Assembly (NCBI GenBank): GCA_951812995.1
Contig: CATOTD010000002.1
Location: 379,468 to 443,467 of the forward strand
Length of the DNA: 64,000 nucleotides
Reading direction: 5' to 3'
Source of the DNA: an uncultured Gammaproteobacteria bacterium
GTDB lineage: Bacteria > Pseudomonadota > Gammaproteobacteria > Eutrophobiales > Eutrophobiaceae
Part shown: piece after piece, positions 1 through 11,242 of the stretch
Layout of the letters: every line of letters starts with the position of its first letter
How positions within the stretch are numbered: the stretch's first letter is position 1
Made by a program: the position numbers and the translations under genes
The notes under the pieces: model-generated
What the model saw: the letters and a program-made list of their open reading frames with translations, nothing else
What the model was told of the DNA's origin: nothing
Database searches by the model: none

Positions 1-696
1 TATCAAGCTCGACTTACCAACGTTTGGCCGACCCACAATAACAACCATCGGATTTTGATCAAGCACTCTCCCGGCCTCTGCTTTAATTAATAGCGCATTA
101 AGAAAGTCTACGCATTCTTGAATCTCTTTTTTCGCGGGCGGTGTGTTAATGGTGGTGTCTTCTTCAGGAAAATCCAACGCCGCTTCAAGCAAAACTTTGG
201 CATTGAATACACGATCTCTTAAATATTGAATACTGCTTGAAAATGTACCGACGAGTGATTGCATGGCACTGCGCGCGGCTTTTTTTGAGTTGCTGTCTAT
301 GAGATCGGCAACCGCTTCGGCCTGAACAAGGTCGATTTTATTATTTAAAAAGGCTCTTTCTGTAAATTCTCCCGGCAAAGCAAGTCTGGCTCCTAAGGAA
401 ATAATTTCATCCAACAACATGCCAAGAACAACACGGCTACCATGTACTTGACATTCCATCGTGTCTTCGCCGGTATAGGAGGCAGGTGCTTTGAAATATA
501 GGGCGATACCTTTATCGATTATTTTTTGATCGGAAGATTTAAAAGCAACAAATTTAGCCACGCGCGGCGCAGGCTGGCTTCCCGTTAAGGCCTTGAAGAT
601 CGCCATCGATTGCATTCCAGAGACACGAATGATACCCAAACCACCGCGACCGGGTGGTGTCGCAATGGCCGCTATGGTATCCGTGTATCCAGGCAT
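1..696 (-). CDS. mnmE: tRNA modification GTPase MnmE, N-terminal part (gene runs off the left edge)
   Basis: With MnmG, MnmE modifies uridine 34 of tRNAs reading NNA/NNG codons. The 232 visible codons give the formyl-THF-binding N-terminal domain (motif TPPGRGG near residue 12, GEDTMECQVHG near 75), the start of the helical domain and the G-domain P-loop GRPNVGKSS close to the window edge. The start is an ATG whose complement lies at 694-696, only 15 bases after the yidC stop, so the gene follows yidC in the same minus-strand run. The reading frame is open to base 1; the rest of the G domain and the C-terminal CxGK motif lie outside the window. Identification is firm. Confidence 0.95.
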   Translation of the reverse strand, partial: MPGYTDTIAAIATPPGRGGLGIIRVSGMQSMAIFKALTGSQPAPRVAKFVAFKSSDQKIIDKGIALYFKAPASYTGEDTMECQVHGSRVVLGMLLDEIISLGARLALPGEFTERAFLNNKIDLVQAEAVADLIDSNSKKAARSAMQSLVGTFSSSIQYLRDRVFNAKVLLEAALDFPEEDTTINTPPAKKEIQECVDFLNALLIKAEAGRVLDQNPMVVIVGRPNVGKSSLI

Positions 697-711
697 GCGT
701 GTTCAAGCAAA

Positions 712-2376
712 TTATTTATGCGTACCAGCACGCTCGATATTACGAGTAATCATCCATTGTTGCGCGATGGAAAGCGCATTATTTACAACCCAATACAAAA
801 CCAGACCAGCGGGAAAAAAAGCAAAAAAGACTGTAAATACAATCGGCAACACAGACATCACTTTTTCTTGAACTGGATCCAGGGGCGCTGGATTTAATTT
901 TTGCTGTATAAACATCGTTATGCCCATCAATAAAGGCAAAACAAAATAAGGATCAGGAATAGAAAGATCGTTAATCCACAATATAAAATCAGCCTGCCGC
1001 AACTCAACACTCTCCAACAGAACCCAATATAAAGAAATAAAGACCGGTATTTGGATCAAAATAGGAAAGCAACCCCCGAGAGGATTGATTTTTTCTTCCT
1101 TGTAAATAGCCATCATCGCTTGATTAAGTCGTGCTCGATCATCTTTATATCTTTCCCTGATCGAAAGCAATCGCGGTTGAACTTTACGCATATTGGCCAT
1201 GGAACGATATCCAGCGGCGGATAATTTATAGAAAAAAATCTTTAGCAGGAGCGTGACCAGAACAATTGCCCAGCCCCAGTTATGGGTAAAGCCATGAATA
1301 TAATCCAGGACTATGTAGAGTGGTTTTGCAAGAAACCAGAAAATGCCAAAATCAACTGTCAAATTAAGCCCTTCTGCTGTTTGCTCTAGTTGTTTTTGAA
1401 GTTTTGGCCCAACGTATATTTTATGGGTTAAATTTTCTTCGGCACCAACCACAACAGTCTTTGCTGGACTTATAGCACCGATTGCATAGCTACTTTTTTT
1501 CGGATTCAGGGTGTAATAATGATATTTTTCTTCTGTCGACCCTGGGATTAGGGCGGTAATAAAATAATGCTGGAGCATAGCAACCCAACCATTTGTTATA
1601 TCCATGGATAAATTGTTTTCCTCAATGTCTCCAAAGTCTATTTTTTCATAGCGTTTTTCAGGGGATGATATAACCGCGCCCGTGTAGGTATAGATAAAGA
1701 ACGATCCTGGCTCCTTTGACTGAGTCCGATTTATCTGCCCATAAGCACTGCCTGTCCAGTCGGCCGTGGTCGTATTTTGAATAGCATAATCAACATCGAC
1801 AAGATAAAGGTTTTTATAAAAAGTAAAGGTTTTTATTATTTTTAAGCCATTTTCTGATTCCCAATAAAAAGGAACGGAGATGCTGTCTTTTCCCTCTAAT
1901 AACTCGTAACTGCTTTGTGGTGATGTGTAAAGCGTTTTATGGTTTGCCGCCTCGTCTTTACTAAGTAAACCACCCTGCACTATATAGAAATTATCAGGCT
2001 CATAATCCAACAAAACCACTTTCGCATCGGACTGCTTTTTAGACAGAGGGTATTTTAATAGCTCCAAGTGTTGAATTGTTCCGCCAACAGTATTTATCTC
2101 AAGTTTTAGTAAGTCCGTTTTTACATGGATAACAGCTTCCTGCTGCACCTTCTCAGATCCTTTGTCAGCCGTATATAAAGCGGGTTTATCGTTGGCCGTT
2201 GTCGTGGGTCTTGGTATATTGGGCAAATCTTCTGCTTCAAGTGCTAATGGTTCTGAAGCCGATTCATTGTTGCTACTTGTGTTGCGGGCATCACCATAAT
2301 CTTCTTGCCAGCTCTGCCAGATCATTGTCAAAACCAAGCCGAGCGCAATCAATAAAATAAAGCGTGTCGTTTCCAT
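712..2376 (-). CDS. yidC: membrane protein insertase YidC
   Basis: Inserts and folds inner-membrane proteins, alone or with SecYEG. The 554-residue product has the Gram-negative layout: an N-terminal membrane segment (about residues 5-22), a large periplasmic beta domain (about 50-340) and the conserved insertase core with five membrane helices, including the segment GGCFPILIQIPVFISLYWVL. Length fits the family. It lies 3 bases downstream of yidD and 15 bases upstream of mnmE, in the conserved rpmH-rnpA-yidD-yidC-mnmE order next to the origin. Confidence 0.97.
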   Translation of the reverse strand: METTRFILLIALGLVLTMIWQSWQEDYGDARNTSSNNESASEPLALEAEDLPNIPRPTTTANDKPALYTADKGSEKVQQEAVIHVKTDLLKLEINTVGGTIQHLELLKYPLSKKQSDAKVVLLDYEPDNFYIVQGGLLSKDEAANHKTLYTSPQSSYELLEGKDSISVPFYWESENGLKIIKTFTFYKNLYLVDVDYAIQNTTTADWTGSAYGQINRTQSKEPGSFFIYTYTGAVISSPEKRYEKIDFGDIEENNLSMDITNGWVAMLQHYFITALIPGSTEEKYHYYTLNPKKSSYAIGAISPAKTVVVGAEENLTHKIYVGPKLQKQLEQTAEGLNLTVDFGIFWFLAKPLYIVLDYIHGFTHNWGWAIVLVTLLLKIFFYKLSAAGYRSMANMRKVQPRLLSIRERYKDDRARLNQAMMAIYKEEKINPLGGCFPILIQIPVFISLYWVLLESVELRQADFILWINDLSIPDPYFVLPLLMGITMFIQQKLNPAPLDPVQEKVMSVLPIVFTVFFAFFPAGLVLYWVVNNALSIAQQWMITRNIERAGTHK

Positions 2377-2379
2377 TTT

Positions 2380-2598
2380 TTATTTTTTTTGAGGTACGGG
2401 ATCAAACCCACCTTCATGAAAAGGATGGCAACGACAAATACGTTTGAGGCTGAGGTACAGGCCTTTAATTATGCCGTGATCAGAAAGCGCAATTACTGCA
2501 AATTCTGAACAGGTGGGATAAAACCGGCAACAGGGCATAGTATACGGACTGATATACAGTTGATAAATATTAATAATCTTTGTCAAGATACGTTTCAT
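2380..2598 (-). CDS. yidD: membrane protein insertion efficiency factor YidD
   Basis: Small membrane-associated protein (72 residues) that helps YidC-dependent insertion. The family signature is clear: YQLYISPY near residue 12, then CRFYPTCSEFA, GIIKGLYLSLKRICRCHPF and a C-terminal GGFDPVP. The start overlaps the end of rnpA by 29 bases, the usual arrangement, implying translational coupling. Confidence 0.95.
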   Translation of the reverse strand: MKRILTKIINIYQLYISPYTMPCCRFYPTCSEFAVIALSDHGIIKGLYLSLKRICRCHPFHEGGFDPVPQKK

Positions 2599-2944
2599 TT
2601 ACAAGCTTCTCCCAATGTCTGCTGATAACCGGTCCCGTCATCTTGCACTTAACGTCTACCGATCCTCTAATAACAACAACTATGTCATTTCCTTTAAGTC
2701 TCTCTTGCCGCAAGCGAAAACTTTCCCTGATAATGCGCTTTAACCGATTGCGATTCACTGCTTTTTTGATATATTTATTGGGCACAGACAATCCTAAACG
2801 TGCCTGGTTTAAACCGTTTTTTCTGGCTAAAAACAAGAATGATTGATCACTGGAATGGCACTTTGAAGAAGAAAATACCTGTTTGAATTCTTCTGGCCGT
2901 TTTAACCTGTTGCCCGTTCTAAAATGACCCTCTAAAGACGACAC
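2570..2944 (-). CDS. rnpA: ribonuclease P protein component
   Basis: Protein subunit of RNase P, which trims tRNA 5' leaders. The 124-residue basic protein carries the family signature NRNRLKRIIRESFR (about residues 66-79). The start codon is GTG (complement at 2942-2944). It is placed between rpmH (23-base gap) and yidD (overlap), as in nearly all bacteria. Confidence 0.95.
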   Translation of the reverse strand: MSSLEGHFRTGNRLKRPEEFKQVFSSSKCHSSDQSFLFLARKNGLNQARLGLSVPNKYIKKAVNRNRLKRIIRESFRLRQERLKGNDIVVVIRGSVDVKCKMTGPVISRHWEKLVNETYLDKDY

Positions 2945-2967
2945 CCGCTAATGGATACACCAAGTGT

Positions 2968-3102
2968 TTAGGCCGACAGTTTTTTTCTGCCTTTGCTACG
3001 CCGTGCTTTTATGATTAATCTTCCCGAATGACTCTGCATACGTGCACGGAAACCATGGTTTCTTTTTCGCTTTAATTTACTTGGTTGGAACGTTTGTTTC
3101 AT
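2968..3102 (-). CDS. rpmH: 50S ribosomal protein L34
   Basis: Forty-four-residue L34 beginning [18 protein letters not shown] and ending in [10 protein letters not shown]. The open frame extends 38 codons further upstream, but the family always begins at MKxTFQP, so the ATG with complement at 3100-3102 is taken as the start. It is the first gene of the minus-strand operon pointing away from dnaA. Confidence 0.96.
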   Translation of the reverse strand: MKQTFQPSKLKRKRNHGFRARMQSHSGRLIIKARRSKGRKKLSA

Positions 3103-3318
3103 AAATGCAAATACCTGCGTTAATGTTACGAGTCTTTTAAAAGGCGTATATGTTACTGTTGTAACAATAAATAAGTCAATTACAATGTCTGTGTCTGATG
3201 CCATAGAAACAAACAAGACAAAATATGCGATGTCAATTATTGTTCTGGATAACTATTTTAATCGGGTATAGACTTGTTTTGTCTATCTTCACTATTTAAA
3301 TTTCACGAGGTTTTGTTA
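3103..3318. promoter_or_regulatory. rpmH-dnaA divergent intergenic region
   Basis: AT-rich 216-base gap that must hold the divergent promoters of rpmH and dnaA. One near-match to a DnaA box is visible at 3244-3252 (TTATCCAGA on the minus strand, one mismatch to TTATCCACA). A ribosome-binding site ACGAGG (3305-3310) precedes the dnaA start. I cannot fix the promoter elements. Confidence 0.5.
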
Positions 3319-4674
3319 ATGGGTATTTCTCCATGGAAGCGTTGTTTGGAGCGGCTTGAGGGAGAATTATCGTCGCAACAATTCAGTACTTGGATCCGAC
3401 CATTACATGCTATCGAAAGTGAAGCGGCTTTGCATCTGCTCGCTCCGAATAAATTCGTTCTAGATTGGGTTAGTGAGCGCTACCTTTCAAGAATAGAGGA
3501 ATTGCTGATAGATGAAAAAATAAACGGCAAACCCATTTCTTTAAAACTCGAAATTGGTAGCCATAAAAGAAATAAAACAAAGGCCCATCAAAAACCAACG
3601 ATTGAAAATCATGCTTCTTTTATCGACACTCGTCCTGCAAAATCCAGAAAGCACTCAAACAACTTAAATACCGCCTTTACATTTAACAACTTCGTTGAAG
3701 GTAAATCGAATCAACTCGCAAGAGCAGCATCTATACAGGTCTCAGAAAACCCAAATAAGGCTTATAATCCTTTATTCATATACGGTGGCGTGGGTCTTGG
3801 TAAAACACATTTAATGCATGCCATTGGTACTGCTATCCTTGAGAGAAAACCAGGCGCAAACATTGCCTACCTACATTCTGAAAGATTTGTTGCTGATATG
3901 GTTAGAGCCCTGCAACACAACGCTATCAACGAATTTAAACGATATTATCGTTCTTTGGATACACTCTTGCTTGATGATATACAGTTTTTCGCTAAAAAAG
4001 AGCGATCTCAGGAAGAATTTTTTCATACTTTCAATACCTTACTAGAAGGACAACATCAAATTGTATTGACTTGTGACCGTTATCCAAAAGAGGTGAATGG
4101 GCTAGAAGAACGTTTAAAATCACGTTTTGGTTGGGGACTAACAGTCGCTATAGAAACGCCCGAGCTAGAAACCCGGGTGGCAATTATTCGAAAAAAAGCG
4201 ATGCTCGTAAAAAAAGAGCTTCCAGATGAAGTTTCATTTTTTATAGCAAAACGCTTCCGTTCTAATGTACGTGAACTAGAAGGGGCATTGAACCGCGTAA
4301 TAGCAAACTCCAATTTAACAGGCAACCCTATAACCCTCGAATTTACAAAATCGTCCTTGAAAGACTTACTCATAATCCAGGACAAACAAGTTTCAATCGA
4401 AAATATTCAAAAAACGACAGCCGAGTATTACAAAATAAGAGTCGCTGATTTATTATCTAAACGACGTAGTCGATCTGTTACCAGGCCAAGACAAATAGCC
4501 ATGGCAATCGCAAAAGAATTAACCAATTATAGCCTACCTGAAATAGGGGATGCGTTTGGCGGCCGCGATCATACAACTGTATTGCATGCTTGCAGAAAAA
4601 TTAAAGCATTAAGAGAAACAGAGCATAGAATTGAAGAAGATTATGTAAATTTAACAAACACACTAACAAGTTAA
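3319..4674 (+). CDS. dnaA: chromosomal replication initiator DnaA
   Basis: ATP-dependent origin-unwinding protein. The 451-residue product shows an N-terminal DnaB-interacting domain ([19 protein letters not shown]), the AAA+ domain with Walker [10 protein letters not shown] and Walker [10 protein letters not shown], and the C-terminal DNA-binding domain with the DnaA signature [15 protein letters not shown]. An upstream in-frame start exists at 3274, but the ATG at 3319 is preceded by ACGAGG and matches the family N terminus, so it is preferred. It heads dnaA-dnaN-recF-gyrB. Confidence 0.97.
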   Translation: MGISPWKRCLERLEGELSSQQFSTWIRPLHAIESEAALHLLAPNKFVLDWVSERYLSRIEELLIDEKINGKPISLKLEIGSHKRNKTKAHQKPTIENHASFIDTRPAKSRKHSNNLNTAFTFNNFVEGKSNQLARAASIQVSENPNKAYNPLFIYGGVGLGKTHLMHAIGTAILERKPGANIAYLHSERFVADMVRALQHNAINEFKRYYRSLDTLLLDDIQFFAKKERSQEEFFHTFNTLLEGQHQIVLTCDRYPKEVNGLEERLKSRFGWGLTVAIETPELETRVAIIRKKAMLVKKELPDEVSFFIAKRFRSNVRELEGALNRVIANSNLTGNPITLEFTKSSLKDLLIIQDKQVSIENIQKTTAEYYKIRVADLLSKRRSRSVTRPRQIAMAIAKELTNYSLPEIGDAFGGRDHTTVLHACRKIKALRETEHRIEEDYVNLTNTLTS

Positions 4675-4862
4675 GTATGTGCTGTGTATAAGGTTTATAT
4701 TATTTTTTATTTCAATTTATAAACAATTCATCAACAACTTAGCTTAATTTATGCACAGGAAAGAAGCACACAAAATATATAGATAAGTATTTGAAAAATA
4801 GTAAAAATTAAAGTTATGCACATATTTTCAATCTTAATAATATAAATAATAGGTTTAAATAA
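4675..4862. other. candidate replication origin (oriC) or DnaA-controlled region between dnaA and dnaN
   Basis: Very AT-rich 188-base gap with three exact matches to the relaxed DnaA box TTATNCACA: 4683-4691 (minus, TTATACACA), 4749-4757 (plus, TTATGCACA) and 4814-4822 (plus, TTATGCACA). The combination of clustered DnaA boxes, an AT-rich stretch and position beside dnaA is what an origin looks like. The same features could instead regulate dnaN, so the origin call is inference. Confidence 0.55.
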
Positions 4863-5963
4863 ATGAAGTTTACTATAGATAGAGATGCGCTATTACCCAT
4901 ATTACAAACTGTAAATAGTGTTGTTGAAAAACGCCAGACACTTCCCATACTTTCCCATTTATTGATCGATATTAAAGAGAAATCTTTATCAATTACGGCA
5001 ACAGACACGGAAGTTGAGATAATTGTTACCTCGGATATGCAGTTAGGAGAAATAGTTAAATTGACACTCCCGGCAAGAAAATTGCTGGATATTTGCCGTG
5101 CACTACCACCAGCAGCAGTACTGAATTTTGAAATACATAATGATCGGATATTGGTTAAATCGGCTAAAAGCCGTTTTACATTAGCTACACTTCCTGCCGA
5201 AGAATATCCAGTCATAGATAGCATAGCGAATACTGCTAACTTTAAGATACAGCAGAAAAAACTCGAACAGTTACTTGAAAACACGCATTTCGCAATGGCA
5301 CAGCAAGATGTGAGATATTATTTAAATGGCCTGCTTCTGGAAATATCCAATCATAAACTTAGAGCAGTAGCAACGGATGGTCATCGTTTAGCCTTGGATG
5401 AAGCGGGGATACAAACAGACTTGAGTGAACCGATGCAGATCATTGTGCCTAGAAAAGGCATTACAGAGTTGACACGGTTGCTTCAAGACGATGATAGTGA
5501 AATAGATATCCAGGTAAGCACTAACCATATAAGGGTTGAAATTAATAACACCTGTTTTACGAGTAAATTGATAGATGGGCAGTTTCCAGACTATCAGCGT
5601 GTTATTCCCGCATTGAGCGAAACACCGGTAGTTGCAGATAGAGAAGCGTTAAAAAATAGCCTCACCCGCGCTTCAATACTTTCAAACGAAAAGTACCGTG
5701 GTGTGAGGATGATATTCAATGCTAATAGTTTGCATGCTTTAGCGCATAATCCCGAGCAAGAAGAAGCAGAAGAAGAACTTGAGGTGGCGTATAAAGGGCC
5801 GGAGATTGAAATTGGATTTAATGTATCTTATTTGTTGGATACCTTATCTATTATTAAGAGTAAAAAGGTGATATTGAGTGTCCTAGATCCAAATAGTAGC
5901 TGTTTAGTCTTGCCTGAAGACGAATCAATCTGCCAGTATGTTGTAATGCCAATGCGTCTTTAG
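4863..5963 (+). CDS. dnaN: DNA polymerase III sliding clamp (beta subunit)
   Basis: Ring-shaped processivity factor that tethers DNA polymerase III to the template. The 366-residue length is exactly that expected for three clamp domains, and the C terminus (YVVMPMRL) is the conserved end that contributes to the partner-binding pocket. It ends two bases before recF starts, so the two are co-transcribed. Confidence 0.97.
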   Translation: MKFTIDRDALLPILQTVNSVVEKRQTLPILSHLLIDIKEKSLSITATDTEVEIIVTSDMQLGEIVKLTLPARKLLDICRALPPAAVLNFEIHNDRILVKSAKSRFTLATLPAEEYPVIDSIANTANFKIQQKKLEQLLENTHFAMAQQDVRYYLNGLLLEISNHKLRAVATDGHRLALDEAGIQTDLSEPMQIIVPRKGITELTRLLQDDDSEIDIQVSTNHIRVEINNTCFTSKLIDGQFPDYQRVIPALSETPVVADREALKNSLTRASILSNEKYRGVRMIFNANSLHALAHNPEQEEAEEELEVAYKGPEIEIGFNVSYLLDTLSIIKSKKVILSVLDPNSSCLVLPEDESICQYVVMPMRL

Positions 5964-5965
5964 GG

Positions 5966-7042
5966 ATGTTATATATTGAACGGCTAAATGCCAGCTCAAT
6001 TCGAAATCTGCAAAAATTTAGTATTGAACCAAGCCCAAAACTTAATTTTTTCTATGGCCCCAACGCGAGTGGAAAAACATCCGTGCTTGAAAGTATTTAT
6101 TTATTATCAAGAATAAAATCATTCAGAAGCAAAAAAATAAACGACGTAATTAAGCGCGGAAATACTAAATTACAAGTCTTCGCTAAAGGTATAAACCAAG
6201 AGAATCCGTTTTCAGTAGGGGTGGAAAAAGGTTTTGGGATTACGCTGATAAGGTTTAATGGGGAGGTTATTCAAACAGCCTCAGAACAGGCCAAGTTATT
6301 GCCAATGTACATATTAACGCCAGATCACCCTGTTTTGTTTAGTGGATCACCAAAAAATCGGCGACACTGGTTGGATTGGTCTTTGTTTCACGTGGAACAA
6401 AATTATTTAGGGGTTTGGAAAAGTTATCATCGCGCCCTGCGCCACAGAAATGCGCTACTAAGAGCTGGACGTATGATCAAAATTGCTGAAATTGAAGGTT
6501 GGGAAAGATTGATGAGCGCGGAGGCAAAAAAGATAGATATTATGCGGCAAGGCTATATTTCTGATTTAAATCAACTGATCAATGAAAAATTTATATCCTT
6601 TGTTTTACCAGGAACCATAAGGATTGATTATTTGAATGAAAGTTACGCAAATGGTGATCTTGCTGACCTATTAGCGGAAAATAGACATAATGATGAGAAA
6701 AGGGGTTATACCGCCTTAGGTCCCCATCGAACAGATATTTCTTTTCATTATAATGATTTTAATGTAGCAAAACACCTATCCCGTGGACACACAAAACTTT
6801 TCAGTGCGGCACTTGTGTCTTCGCAAGTGGAAAAGCTGAAGACATCAGGTAAGGATACTATTATTCTGGTTGATGATATGTTAGCAGAGCTTGATGAAGA
6901 TGCCGCTAGTAGCATGTTGGATTTGCTGTTGGCTAATAATGTGCAAACCTTTGTCTCTTCATTGATGAAACCAGATTGGTTGAGACAGGAGAAGGACAAC
7001 GGCATGTTTCACGTGAAACATGGAAATATTAAACAATGTTAA
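5966..7042 (+). CDS. recF: DNA recombination and repair protein RecF
   Basis: Loads RecA at gaps together with RecO and RecR. The 358-residue protein has Walker A GPNASGKTS near residue 35, an ABC-type signature (LSRGHTKLFSAAL) and a Walker B region IILVDDMLAELDED. Start at ATG 5966, two bases after dnaN. The coding sequence carries two 16-base parS-like palindromes, one near the middle and one at the extreme 3' end. Confidence 0.95.
   Translation: MLYIERLNASSIRNLQKFSIEPSPKLNFFYGPNASGKTSVLESIYLLSRIKSFRSKKINDVIKRGNTKLQVFAKGINQENPFSVGVEKGFGITLIRFNGEVIQTASEQAKLLPMYILTPDHPVLFSGSPKNRRHWLDWSLFHVEQNYLGVWKSYHRALRHRNALLRAGRMIKIAEIEGWERLMSAEAKKIDIMRQGYISDLNQLINEKFISFVLPGTIRIDYLNESYANGDLADLLAENRHNDEKRGYTALGPHRTDISFHYNDFNVAKHLSRGHTKLFSAALVSSQVEKLKTSGKDTIILVDDMLAELDEDAASSMLDLLLANNVQTFVSSLMKPDWLRQEKDNGMFHVKHGNIKQC
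6384..6399. promoter_or_regulatory. parS: parS-type ParB-binding site 1
   Basis: TGTTTCACGTGGAACA inside recF. This is the reverse complement of TGTTCCACGTGAAACA, a standard form of the conserved chromosomal parS 16-mer. Origin-proximal position is what is known for parS. It encodes part of RecF (LFHVEQ), so it is also constrained as coding sequence. Confidence 0.75.
7005..7020. promoter_or_regulatory. parS: parS-type ParB-binding site 2
   Basis: TGTTTCACGTGAAACA, a perfect 16-base palindrome identical to the parS consensus, in the last codons of recF (MFHVKH). About 620 bases from the first site and within 4 kb of the candidate origin. Confidence 0.85.
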
Positions 7043-7062
7043 AATAACCCTAGTATTAATGA

Positions 7063-9477
<2,415 letters not shown>

Positions 9478-10143
9478 TCAGGTTCTAGCTATAGCCCAAA
9501 CATCAATCTGTTGACAACCCGCTTTTTTGAGTGTTGCCGCAACCTCGTTTACGGTTGATCCTGTTGTTATTACGTCATCAACGATAGCAACGTGTTGCAA
9601 GATGACAGGGCTGTGTATTTGAAAAGCACCTTTAACATTGCTTTTTCTGGTTTTCATGGGTAGCGAGCTTTGCGGATCGGTTTTTTTCGTGCGCTTGCAT
9701 AATGTGGCATTAACCGTTATCTCTAGCAGCTTTCCAAGATTAAGTGCCAATTCTAACGATTGGTTATAGCCGCGCTGGCGTTGTCGCATTGTATGTAATG
9801 GAACGGGGATCAACATCTCTGGCAAGCACGGCTTGGCCATTAATTTATGGGCCAATTTTTGAGCGAAATAATACGCGATCTCAGGGCGATTATTAAACTT
9901 AAAGGCCTTTATCAGGTGACTGGCAGGATACTGATAATTGCACAACACTTCAGTGCTGGAAAAATACGGTTGTTGCTTTATACAGGCACCGCAAGGTGCT
10001 GTTGTTAATGTGCGTTTAGCGCAAACCGGGCATCTGTAAGCGTCCAGAATAAAGTCTTGCTCACATTTTTCACACCAACAGCCACGGGTATTTGCCATGC
10101 AAAAAAAGCAGGCACTTTGCAGATGAGGGCTTTTGTTTTCCAT
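9478..10143 (-). CDS. comF: ComF family phosphoribosyltransferase-like protein (GntX/ComFC type)
   Basis: The 221-residue protein has the family's N-terminal zinc-ribbon cysteines (CFFC, CEKC, CPVC, CGAC within residues 13-60) and the C-terminal phosphoribosyltransferase motif VAIVDDVITTGST. Homologues act in DNA uptake or in use of DNA as nutrient; the exact role here is not known. It is convergent with gyrB with no gap and divergent from bioB; the region upstream of its start holds the BirA-type operator. comF beside bioB is a common gammaproteobacterial arrangement. Confidence 0.88.
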   Translation of the reverse strand: MENKSPHLQSACFFCMANTRGCWCEKCEQDFILDAYRCPVCAKRTLTTAPCGACIKQQPYFSSTEVLCNYQYPASHLIKAFKFNNRPEIAYYFAQKLAHKLMAKPCLPEMLIPVPLHTMRQRQRGYNQSLELALNLGKLLEITVNATLCKRTKKTDPQSSLPMKTRKSNVKGAFQIHSPVILQHVAIVDDVITTGSTVNEVAATLKKAGCQQIDVWAIART

Positions 10144-10149
10144 GTCTCT

Positions 10150-10182
10150 TTGTTAACCTGCTAGTAATTAAAAAGTTTACAA
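10150..10182. promoter_or_regulatory. BirA-type biotin operator upstream of bioB
   Basis: TTGTTAACC (10150-10158), a 15-base spacer, then AGTTTACAA (10174-10182). This matches the known BirA half-sites TTGTAAACC and GGTTTACAA with one mismatch each and the expected spacing. It lies between divergent comF and bioB, so biotin-loaded BirA probably represses the bio operon here; it may also affect comF. Inferred from sequence match alone. Confidence 0.75.
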
Positions 10183-10246
10183 TTATGCCCGATGCTGTTT
10201 TTTTCGGCACGGGAATAATCAACAATGATAAAGCAATTAATCCAAT

Positions 10247-11215
10247 ATGAAACAAGCTAATAAGAAGGCATTTAGAAACGACTGGACACAATCAGAGGTT
10301 GTCTCGTTAATGACGAAACCCTTTAATGATTTGATTTTTGAAGCCCAGGAAGTCCATCGAACGTATTTTGATCCCAATATTATTCAGCTAAGCACCTTGA
10401 TGAATATTAAGACTGGCGGTTGTCCAGAGGATTGTGCTTATTGTCCCCAGAGTGCGCATTACAATACCGACATAAATCCTGGAAAACTACTGGCGTTAGA
10501 ATCGGTGCTGGCGCAGGCACGGGCAGCGCAAGAAAAAGGGGCGACCCGCTTTTGTATGGGTGCTGCCTGGCGACAACCAAAACAGCGTGATTTGGAAACA
10601 GTTATGGCGATGGTGGCAGCGGTTAAAAACATGGGCCTGCAAACCTGTGTGACGTTGGGTATGTTGCAAGAAAGTCAGGCACAGGACCTGAAGTCTGCGG
10701 GTCTTGATTATTACAATCACAATCTTGATAGTTCACCGGAATTTTATTCGAAAATTATTAGTACCCGAGACTATCAGGAAAGACTCGATACCTTGGCGTT
10801 TGTGAGAAAAGCCGGCATTAATGTTTGCTGTGGCGGCATAATTGGTATGGGCGAGGGGGTACGCGACCGAGCCGGGTTGTTGATAAGTTTGGCCAATATG
10901 GACGTACAGCCAGAAAGCGTGCCTATAAACAGTTTGGTGCGGGTTGCAGGGACCCCGCTAGATAAAGCGGAAGATATTGATCCGGTTGAGTTTGTCAGAG
11001 TAATTGCGTGTGCGCGAATTATGATGCCGACATCAAATATTCGATTATCCGCTGGGCGTAGCGCAATGAGCGAAGAGATGCAGGCACTGTGTTTTTTGGC
11101 TGGCGCAAACTCAATATTTTATGGTGAAAAGTTGCTAACTACAGATAATCCACAGTTAGAGGCAGATCAAAAATTGTTTGCGCGCCTAGGTATTCAATCA
11201 GGCCATTATCAGTAA
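10247..11215 (+). CDS. bioB: biotin synthase
   Basis: Radical-SAM enzyme that inserts sulfur into dethiobiotin, the last step of biotin synthesis. The 322-residue protein has the cluster motif CPEDCAYC (CxxxCxxC, near residue 65) followed by PQSAHY, and the conserved YYNHNLD and IRLSAGR segments. First gene of bioB-bioF-bioC-bioD, behind the BirA operator. Confidence 0.97.
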   Translation: MKQANKKAFRNDWTQSEVVSLMTKPFNDLIFEAQEVHRTYFDPNIIQLSTLMNIKTGGCPEDCAYCPQSAHYNTDINPGKLLALESVLAQARAAQEKGATRFCMGAAWRQPKQRDLETVMAMVAAVKNMGLQTCVTLGMLQESQAQDLKSAGLDYYNHNLDSSPEFYSKIISTRDYQERLDTLAFVRKAGINVCCGGIIGMGEGVRDRAGLLISLANMDVQPESVPINSLVRVAGTPLDKAEDIDPVEFVRVIACARIMMPTSNIRLSAGRSAMSEEMQALCFLAGANSIFYGEKLLTTDNPQLEADQKLFARLGIQSGHYQ

Positions 11216-11242
11216 TCGCATAAGCCGTTAAATTATCAAAAA

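Noticed and set aside
593..897. Plus-strand frames over the mnmE/yidC junction
   Set aside because: Antisense to two clear conserved genes.
4080..4385. Minus-strand frame inside dnaA
   Set aside because: Antisense to the AAA+ domain, with no family match or start signal.
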